NCBI GenBank assembly: GCA_900553645.1
Contig: USEE01000133.1
Span: forward strand, 1 to 5,140
Source: an uncultured Eubacteriales bacterium
Lineage (GTDB): Bacteria; Bacillota_A; Clostridia; Christensenellales; Aristaeellaceae
Length of the DNA stretch: 5,140 bases
Reading direction: 5' to 3'
In this document: piece by piece, positions 1 to 3,696 of the stretch
Position numbering within the stretch: the stretch's first letter is position 1
How the letters are laid out: each line of letters opens with the position of its first letter
Position numbers and translations under genes: made by a program
The notes under the pieces: model-generated
Told to the model about the DNA's origin: nothing
What the model saw: the letters and a program-made list of their open reading frames with translations, nothing else
Databases searched by the model: none

Positions 1-125
1 TCCGACCTGAGTGCAGACAGCTTGCCGCCGCCCAGTACCAGCAGCGAAAACAGCACGCAGCATATCAGGAATGTGGCCGCGACGCCGCGGCTGCTCAAAC
101 GCGTCTTATTCTTTGCGCCGCTCAT
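1..125 (-). CDS. N-terminal part of a small single-span membrane protein, cut by the window edge
   Basis: The reading frame is open from an ATG at 125 to the left edge (41 codons visible). It begins MSGAKNKTRLSSRG, a basic N-terminus, followed by one hydrophobic stretch at about residues 15-33 (VAATFLICCVLFSLLVLGGG) and then KLSALRS. This fits a signal anchor or uncleaved membrane helix with most of the protein outside. A GGAGG at 139-143 lies 13 bases before the ATG, somewhat far but the only good candidate. The gene starts 36 bases after the telA stop and on the same strand, so it is probably the third gene of the xpaC-telA operon. I do not recognise the family securely. Small membrane-anchored proteins near LemA or TPM-domain genes in gut Bacillota begin similarly (from memory, weak). 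LemA itself is an alternative. The visible part is too short to decide. Confidence 0.6.
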   Translation of the reverse strand, partial: MSGAKNKTRLSSRGVAATFLICCVLFSLLVLGGGKLSALRS

Positions 126-161
126 ATTGCTTATGCTTCCTCCATCAGTTTATCGTCATTG

Positions 162-1400
162 TCAGCCGCGCATCTCCAGCATCTTCTGCTTCAGTTCGCC
201 CTCGATCTGGCGCAGCTCCTGCTCGGCGGCCTCGCGCTTCTGCGCGCCCTCCTGCTGTATGCGCAGTACATCGTCCAGCGTGCTGATAAGCGACTGGTTG
301 GTGTACTTCAAGGTTTCGATGTCCACTATGCCGCGCTCGGCTTCCTTGGCGGTTTCGACCGAGCCCATTTTGAGGGTGTCGGCGTTTTTGCGCAGCAGTT
401 CGTTGGTCATGTTGGTTACGGCGCGCTGTGCCTCCATCGCCTGACGGCTGTGCTCCAGACCCAGCGACAGCACCATCTGGTTTTTCCAAAGCGGGATGGT
501 GTTGGCCAGCGTGGACTGAATCTTCTCGGCCATCTGCTGGTCGTTGTTCTGGAGGAGCCTTATCTGGGGCGCCATCTGGATGGATATGTTGCGGGTTAGG
601 TCGAGGTCGAACAGCTTCTTTTCAAACCTTCCACACATATTGGCCAAGTCGTTGGCCGCCTGAGCATCCTCCATAAGCCCGCTCGCGCGCGCCTTCTGCT
701 GCAGCGCGGGCAGGTCGTGCTCGCGGGTCTGGCGCAGTTTCAAGCGGCCCGCCTCGATGTACATCGACAGCTCGCGGTAGTAATCCAGATTCGCGTCGTA
801 CATCTTATCGAACATCGCGATGTCCTTCATCAGCTGTATCTGGTGGCCGGTCAGCGATTCGGAAATCTTATCGACGTTTACCTGAACCTTGTCATAGCGG
901 CTCTTCATCAGATCGACCTGCGACTGTGCCTTGCGGAACATGCCGAAGAAGCCGCGCGGCTCCTCGTCGGTGAAGCCCTTGAGCTGTACGATCAGCTGGC
1001 TCATAAGGTTGCCCGCCTCGCCCAGATCCTGAGTGCGCACCTTTTCGAGCGCGCTTTCGCTGAACTTGGAGATCTTGCCCTGAGCCGCCGCGCCGTAGCC
1101 CAGCACCAGGCTGGCGTCGGTGATGTCTATGCGGCTGGCGAAGTCCTCAATCACCTGCTGCTCCTCGGGCGAGAACTTCACCTGAGGAATCTGAGTTTCG
1201 GCGGCGGGCGCGGGGGCTATCTGCGCTTCCTCGCTGGGCAGCGTGAGCGTGGGCATCGCGGGCGCGGGCTTCTGGCTAAAGTCCAGCGTGGGCGCGGTTT
1301 CGGGCATCGCGGTCTGTGCGGCCTTGAGCTGTGCTTCGGCTTCCTCAGCGGCCTTCTGAGCGGCTTCGTCTCCGGGCAGAACCAGATTGAAATCAGACAT
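162..1400 (-). CDS. telA: TelA/YaaN-family toxic anion resistance protein
   Basis: A 412-residue protein of the TelA family (Pfam PF05816), whose B. subtilis member is YaaN. Family members are linked to tolerance of tellurite and of some cell-envelope stresses, but the biochemical activity is unknown. Residues 1-75 are an Ala/Pro/Glu-rich, probably disordered leader. The conserved family core follows: FFGMFRKAQ at 151-159, the helix around YDANLDYYRELSMYIEAGRL (201-220), APQIRLLQNNDQQMAEKIQ (277-295), NTIPLWKNQMVLSLGLE (300-316), TNELLRKNADTLK (332-344) and ERGIVDIETL (355-364). The C-terminus is charged and helical. No membrane span or signal peptide is seen, so it is probably cytosolic. The ATG is preceded by AGGAGG with 9-base spacing. 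It lies 59 bases after xpaC on the same strand, the usual xpaC-yaaN pairing. The family assignment is very secure; the resistance role is inherited from family naming only. Confidence 0.95.
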   Translation of the reverse strand: MSDFNLVLPGDEAAQKAAEEAEAQLKAAQTAMPETAPTLDFSQKPAPAMPTLTLPSEEAQIAPAPAAETQIPQVKFSPEEQQVIEDFASRIDITDASLVLGYGAAAQGKISKFSESALEKVRTQDLGEAGNLMSQLIVQLKGFTDEEPRGFFGMFRKAQSQVDLMKSRYDKVQVNVDKISESLTGHQIQLMKDIAMFDKMYDANLDYYRELSMYIEAGRLKLRQTREHDLPALQQKARASGLMEDAQAANDLANMCGRFEKKLFDLDLTRNISIQMAPQIRLLQNNDQQMAEKIQSTLANTIPLWKNQMVLSLGLEHSRQAMEAQRAVTNMTNELLRKNADTLKMGSVETAKEAERGIVDIETLKYTNQSLISTLDDVLRIQQEGAQKREAAEQELRQIEGELKQKMLEMRG

Positions 1401-1459
1401 TTATGCGTTCCTCCTAAAGATTTATATCAATTAATTAAAGTTCCCGGCCCGCGCACGGC

Positions 1460-2125
1460 TTAACGCGCGCTTTTGGTTTTCTCAAACGGCTTGTCGTCCA
1501 GCAGGCCGTCGGATTTGAGCATAGTCTCCAGCACCTCTATGTCGGTGGATATGTCCATCTGCTCGTCCTCGAACATATTGGCGAGCTGCTTTTCGGACGC
1601 GTCGGCCACGTTGGACATGCTGTTTTCGATGGATTGCAGCGTAGCGTTCATGGTACCTGACTGACCGGCCTCGCACAGGCGATCGTAAGCGTCCAGCAGC
1701 TTGACTATCGTGGGCAGGTAGTAATTGACGAACTTCTTTACATGCGCGGCCTTGGCGGGCGTCTGCGCCACGGTGTCGATCATGCGCGTAAGCGCGCGCT
1801 CGGTGCGGCTGACGTATGTTTTAAGTTCAGGATCGGTTATACGGGTAAATGCGTCGCGCAGGCGCGCAGTGGTTTCGCGGCCGCGCACGATTATCGCATC
1901 GGCATCGTTGTTGCCGGTCTTGTAATCGACCTCAACCTGTTCGACCTTGGCGGGCGAGAATATCGTGCCCGCGACGTATGCGGCGATCGCCAGCACGCAC
2001 GCGATTACGAAGTGCGACGGCTTGTATATCGGCGCGATCGCGCTGTATATCACAAATATCGCGCCCGCGGCGTATATGGGCCATACGGGGCGAATCTTCT
2101 TTTCACGGTATCCGGCCTTTGCCAT
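1460..2125 (-). CDS. xpaC: XpaC-like membrane protein (5-bromo-4-chloroindolyl phosphate hydrolysis family)
   Basis: A 221-residue protein resembling B. subtilis XpaC (Pfam PF10112). The family was named for an X-phosphate hydrolysis phenotype; its true role is unknown and no classical phosphatase motif is visible. After a short basic N-terminus there are two hydrophobic spans, about residues 15-33 (WPIYAAGAIFVIYSAIAPI) and 39-56 (FVIACVLAIAAYVAGTIF). A cytoplasm-like helical domain follows, with the family signatures FVNYYLPTIVKLLDAYDRL (132-150) and DIEVLETMLKSDGL (195-208). A start six bases upstream (ATG at 2131) would lie only 1 base from GGAGG (2133-2137), whereas the ATG at 2125 has 7-base spacing, so 2125 is preferred. 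It is the first gene of the operon with telA, consistent with a membrane partner for the soluble TelA protein (inference). It has its own promoter and is separated from purR by a terminator. Confidence 0.9.
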   Translation of the reverse strand: MAKAGYREKKIRPVWPIYAAGAIFVIYSAIAPIYKPSHFVIACVLAIAAYVAGTIFSPAKVEQVEVDYKTGNNDADAIIVRGRETTARLRDAFTRITDPELKTYVSRTERALTRMIDTVAQTPAKAAHVKKFVNYYLPTIVKLLDAYDRLCEAGQSGTMNATLQSIENSMSNVADASEKQLANMFEDEQMDISTDIEVLETMLKSDGLLDDKPFEKTKSAR

Positions 2126-2132
2126 TTTCATT

Positions 2133-2137
2133 CCTCC
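2133..2137 (-). promoter_or_regulatory. Ribosome binding site of xpaC (decides the start)
   Basis: On the minus strand the sequence reads GGAGGAATGAAAATG. GGAGG is 7 bases from the second ATG (2125) and 1 base from the first (2131). Normal spacing favours the second. Confidence 0.8.
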
Positions 2138-2162
2138 ATTAAGCGCTTATCGGCGCGTATCT

Positions 2163-2191
2163 ATTCTAACCCGACATGTTGATTTAATCAA
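2163..2191 (-). promoter_or_regulatory. Probable sigma-A promoter of the xpaC-telA operon
   Basis: Minus strand: -35 TTGATT (2186-2191, 4 of 6 consensus bases), a 17-base spacer, then -10 TAGAAT (2163-2168, 5 of 6). Transcription would start near 2156, giving a leader of about 30 bases with the GGAGG of xpaC well placed. The short leader, ideal spacing and position downstream of the purR terminator make this the best promoter candidate for the operon. It was read by eye; the start site is inferred. Confidence 0.6.
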
Positions 2192-2192
2192 C
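2178..2192 (-). promoter_or_regulatory. Operator-like palindrome over the -35 box
   Basis: GTTGATT-T-AATCAAC is a perfect 7-1-7 inverted repeat that contains the whole -35 hexamer of the xpaC promoter. A dimeric repressor bound here would block RNA polymerase. The regulator is unknown and none is encoded next to the operon within this window. An AT-rich palindrome of this size can occur by chance, but its exact registration on the -35 box makes a role plausible. Confidence 0.4.
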
Positions 2193-2209
2193 GGATATGT
2201 GTTCAAGCG

Positions 2210-2241
2210 CCGCGTTTTGCTGCGGGAAAACCGCGTTTTGC
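2210..2241. repeat. Two 11-bp direct repeats, 21 bp apart, upstream of the xpaC promoter
   Basis: CCGCGTTTTGC occurs at 2210-2220 and again at 2231-2241 (plus-strand reading), each followed by GGG within a few bases. The repeats start exactly 21 bp apart, two helical turns, and lie roughly 55-85 bp upstream of the predicted transcription start, where an activator could bind in tandem on one face of the DNA. Between them GCGG-GAAAA-CCGC (2222-2234) can form a small hairpin. The repeats are plain in the sequence; regulatory function is inferred. Confidence 0.4.
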
Positions 2242-2274
2242 GGGCTTAAAGCGCCGTTTCTATTCTGTAAGTAA

Positions 2275-2303
2275 ATAATACCACAAACCGCCTTAACATG
2301 CAA
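2275..2303 (-). promoter_or_regulatory. Weaker second promoter candidate for xpaC-telA
   Basis: Minus strand: TTGCAT (2298-2303, 3 of 6), a 17-base spacer, then TATTAT (2275-2280, 5 of 6). It would give a leader of about 140 bases passing through the direct repeats and the palindrome. It is weaker than the 2163-2191 promoter and may be chance. Confidence 0.25.
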
Positions 2304-2394
2304 TTAGAGCGCGGTTAGAATTACAGGCGTTGCGTTTAATCAAACAAGACCTGCCTTGCAGCCTCACGCTGTAAAGTCGGCAACAGACTCAATG

Positions 2395-2430
2395 AAAAAA
2401 GCGAACCCGCTTAAAAGTCAGGTTCGCTTT
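2395..2430 (-). terminator. Intrinsic terminator of purR
   Basis: On the minus strand AAAGCGAACC (2430-2421) pairs perfectly with GGTTCGCTTT (2407-2398) across a 13-base loop, and the transcript ends in a run of six U (2400-2395). It begins 10 bases after the purR stop codon. The opposite strand has only three T after the stem, so it acts leftward. It isolates purR from the xpaC-telA operon. Confidence 0.85.
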
Positions 2431-2439
2431 GCATACATA

Positions 2440-3252
2440 TCAAATCCAGTCAGCCGGGGTAACGACGGTAGGCTCGCCCTCGTTCACGTCCTGACGGATA
2501 AGCAGCGCGTGAACGCCGTCCATGCGCTTTTTGACGGGTTCGGACGTGCTCATGACCACGCCCATGCCTACCACCTCAACGTCAAATTCGCGCATCAGGT
2601 CGTTCATGCCGCGTATGGTGCCGCCGCCCTTCATAAAGTCGTCGATTATCAGTGCGCGCTGGGCCGAGGTCACGGCGCGGCGGCTCAGGCTCATGGTTTC
2701 GATGCCGTTGCCCGAACCGGCGGTGTAGTTGATATTCACCGCGGAGCCTTCGTATGCCTTGCTGTCGCGGCGTGCTATCACCAACGGCACGCCCAGTATG
2801 CGGGCGGTTTCCATCGCGACGGGTATGCCCATCGTCTCCATTGTGATTACTATGCTGGGGCGGTCGGCGTAGAAGTGCGCCGCGAGTATCTCGCCCATGC
2901 GGCATACGACCGCCGGGTCAGCCAGTATGTCGGCCATGTACAGAAATCCGCCCGGCAGTACGCGCGAGGGGTCGGACAGGCGCTCGCATATGCTTTCCAG
3001 AAATTCGCGCGCGCTTTGGGAGTCGCACGCCGGGCGATAGCGCACGCCGCCCGCCGCGCCGGTCACGGTTTCGACCGTGCCGAGCGAGAATTCGTTCAGA
3101 CTGCGCTGGAGTATGTCTATGTCCTCGCTTATCGTGGACTTGGCCGCCGAAAACATCTGGCAGAAGTAGCCCAGCGTGAATACCTTGTTGGGCGATGCGG
3201 TCAGCACCTGCGTCATCGCCGCTATGCGCTCGTTGCGCTTGATTCTCTCCAC
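2440..3252 (-). CDS. purR: PurR, purine operon regulator of the B. subtilis type
   Basis: A 270-residue DNA-binding regulator of purine synthesis and transport genes. In B. subtilis the family represses by binding PurBox DNA, and PRPP relieves binding. Residues 1-70 form the winged helix, including SAAKSTISEDIDILQ (35-49) and the wing-proximal TGAAGGVRY (64-72). The rest is a phosphoribosyltransferase-fold effector domain containing LPGGFLYMADIL (99-110), GSAVNINYTAGS (169-180) and the PRPP-binding loop ALIIDDFMKGGGT (200-212). The frame is open farther upstream to a TTG at 3297 with no good ribosome binding site. A GTG at 3252 has AAGGAG (3264-3269) ahead and matches where the family's N-terminus begins, so it is chosen. 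The gene is followed by its own terminator and is transcribed away from murC. PurBox-like sites near its promoter suggest self-regulation. The identification is very secure; which genes it controls here cannot be seen. Confidence 0.96.
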   Translation of the reverse strand: MERIKRNERIAAMTQVLTASPNKVFTLGYFCQMFSAAKSTISEDIDILQRSLNEFSLGTVETVTGAAGGVRYRPACDSQSAREFLESICERLSDPSRVLPGGFLYMADILADPAVVCRMGEILAAHFYADRPSIVITMETMGIPVAMETARILGVPLVIARRDSKAYEGSAVNINYTAGSGNGIETMSLSRRAVTSAQRALIIDDFMKGGGTIRGMNDLMREFDVEVVGMGVVMSTSEPVKKRMDGVHALLIRQDVNEGEPTVVTPADWI

Positions 3253-3263
3253 TTTATCTGCAT

Positions 3264-3269
3264 CTCCTT
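3264..3269 (-). promoter_or_regulatory. Ribosome binding site of purR (decides the start)
   Basis: AAGGAG on the minus strand, 11 bases before the GTG at 3252. Pairing can extend as AAGGAGATG against the usual AAGGAGGTG. The upstream TTG at 3297 has no comparable site. Confidence 0.65.
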
Positions 3270-3378
3270 GGTCTGCGGGTTTGCGCGCGCGGTTCAAAAC
3301 TTTTTATTATGCCGCCGCCGTGGCACATGCGCCGCCCTGTTCTGAATATGAAAAGCTCTGCCTTTGTTCGTCGAATGC

Positions 3379-3448
3379 GCGGCTTTTTTTCCATTTATCA
3401 GACCTGCGGCGTATAAAATGACCCATTACCTGCGGCTTTTCCATATTT
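3379..3448. repeat. Short degenerate direct repeat in the purR leader
   Basis: GCGGC followed by a T run and CCAT occurs at 3379-3394 (seven T) and again at 3432-3444 (four T), both running on into T-rich sequence. ACCTGCGGC also occurs twice, at 3402-3410 and 3428-3436. The pattern looks like an old partial duplication of about 25-50 bases. No function is evident. Confidence 0.35.
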
Positions 3449-3461
3449 GAGGCGCGTTTTC

Positions 3462-3474
3462 AAATCCGAATGTT
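3462..3474 (+). promoter_or_regulatory. PurBox-like sequence 1
   Basis: AAATCCGAATGTT matches the PurBox consensus AWWWCCGAACWWT (as I recall it from lactococcal/Bacillus work) at 11 of 13 positions. The overlapping TTCG at 3473-3476 adds an inverted CGAA core, on whose strand CGAACATT is a perfect core and right flank. It lies about 10-22 bases downstream of the predicted purR transcription start, a position suited to repression. Confidence 0.45.
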
Positions 3475-3490
3475 CGCATCATATACGGCT

Positions 3491-3519
3491 ATTATAATTT
3501 AGTTTTGCCGAATAATCCA
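3491..3519 (-). promoter_or_regulatory. Probable purR promoter
   Basis: Minus strand: a perfect -10 TATAAT (3491-3496), a 17-base spacer, and a weak -35 TGGATT (3514-3519, 3 of 6). The start would be near 3484, about 230 bases ahead of the purR GTG. The -10 region ATTATAAT is self-complementary, so TATAAT is present on the plus strand too, but there no -35 is found at the right distance. Confidence 0.45.
3504..3516 (+). promoter_or_regulatory. PurBox-like sequence 2
   Basis: TTTGCCGAATAAT matches the PurBox consensus at 10 of 13 positions and sits in the spacer between the -35 and -10 of the predicted purR promoter. It is in the same orientation as box 1 and 42 bp from it, four helical turns. 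An inverted half site, ATTTTCG, follows at 3524-3530. In B. subtilis the paired boxes are inverted with cores about 16-17 bases apart; here the inverted cores are 14 apart. Confidence 0.35.
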
Positions 3520-3593
3520 GCACATTTTCGCATATTTACGCGCACGCAACCATCATTTTACCTGCCTGCCCGAGAAAATTCCGCGCGTCCGTA

Positions 3594-3623
3594 TTGCGGC
3601 TTTATGCTGAATCAGCGTATAAT
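3594..3623 (+). promoter_or_regulatory. murC: Probable murC promoter
   Basis: A perfect -10 TATAAT at 3618-3623 with TTGCGG (3594-3599, 3 of 6) 18 bases upstream. Transcription would begin near 3630, leaving a leader of about 67 bases before the murC GTG. The weak -35 and slightly long spacer suggest modest strength or help from a factor. Confidence 0.5.
3606..3616. promoter_or_regulatory. Palindrome in the murC promoter spacer
   Basis: GCTGA-A-TCAGC is a perfect 5-1-5 inverted repeat between the -35 and -10 of the predicted murC promoter. A protein dimer bound here would cover the core promoter. It is short, so chance occurrence is quite possible. Confidence 0.25.
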
Positions 3624-3642
3624 AGAAGCATAGGATTGCAAA

Positions 3643-3681
3643 ATGCGTCCATGCTTACAAAAAGCGGCGCTGACTTTATGA
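3643..3681 (+). CDS. Possible 12-residue leader peptide frame before murC
   Basis: ATG at 3643 opens a 13-codon frame (MRPCLQKAALTL, stop TGA at 3679) with AGGA seven bases upstream, inside the predicted murC leader. Its stop overlaps an ATG at 3678 in ATGA, which belongs to another short frame (from ATG 3651, ending at 3716 inside murC). Translation here could couple to murC, whose own ribosome site is only moderate. There is no conservation evidence; frames this short arise easily by chance. Confidence 0.15.
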   Translation: MRPCLQKAALTL

Positions 3682-3696
3682 AAGGTGTGATAACAA

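Larger units (their letters stand above)
2132..2439. other. Non-coding gap between purR and xpaC
   Basis: About 308 bases without a gene. Going leftward from purR it holds the purR terminator (2395-2430), an unassigned stretch of about 90 bases (2304-2394), a weak promoter candidate, the 11-bp direct repeats, and the main xpaC promoter with its palindrome. No RNA gene, small gene with a ribosome binding site, or mobile-element trace was seen. Confidence 0.7.
3253..3696. other. Divergent purR/murC intergenic region
   Basis: About 444 bases between divergently transcribed genes. It contains a probable purR promoter (3491-3519), two PurBox-like sequences (3462-3474, 3504-3516), a partly repeated block in the purR leader (3379-3448), a probable murC promoter (3594-3623) and a 67-base murC leader with two tiny open frames. 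The purR leader would be about 230 bases, unusually long; I looked for a purine riboswitch pattern in it and saw none. Confidence 0.65.

Noticed and set aside
22..599. Plus-strand open frames at 22-444 and 159-599
   Set aside because: They lie antisense to the telA 3' end and the start of the partial membrane gene, with low-complexity Ser/Arg/Leu composition and no ribosome site.
1419..1440. Internal promoter ahead of telA in the AT-rich xpaC-telA gap
   Set aside because: A TATAAA-like element exists on the minus strand but no -35 is found at 16-18 bases upstream; the gap is better read as spacer with the telA ribosome site.
717..1463. A 248-codon plus-strand open frame opposite telA
   Set aside because: Antisense shadow of a strongly conserved telA; no start signal and no domain.
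2356..3345. A 329-codon plus-strand open frame opposite purR
   Set aside because: It mirrors the purR codon pattern on the other strand, is rich in His/Ala/Tyr with no recognisable domain, lacks a ribosome site, and runs through the purR terminator. GC-rich codon bias explains its length.
3367..3375. Additional PurBox pair (TTCG-T-CGAA)
   Set aside because: The CGAA cores are adjacent, not spaced as a PurBox pair, and the flanks match the consensus poorly. Isolated CGAA is expected by chance in this region.
3352..3390. Plus-strand terminator (AAAAGC ... GCTTTTTTT)
   Set aside because: The outer arms pair for only six bases, the enclosed 26-base or longer region pairs poorly apart from a TTCG-T-CGAA mini-hairpin, and no plus-strand gene ends nearby.
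3253..3490. Purine riboswitch in the purR leader
   Set aside because: The conserved loop and junction sequences of that riboswitch class are not present on the minus strand.
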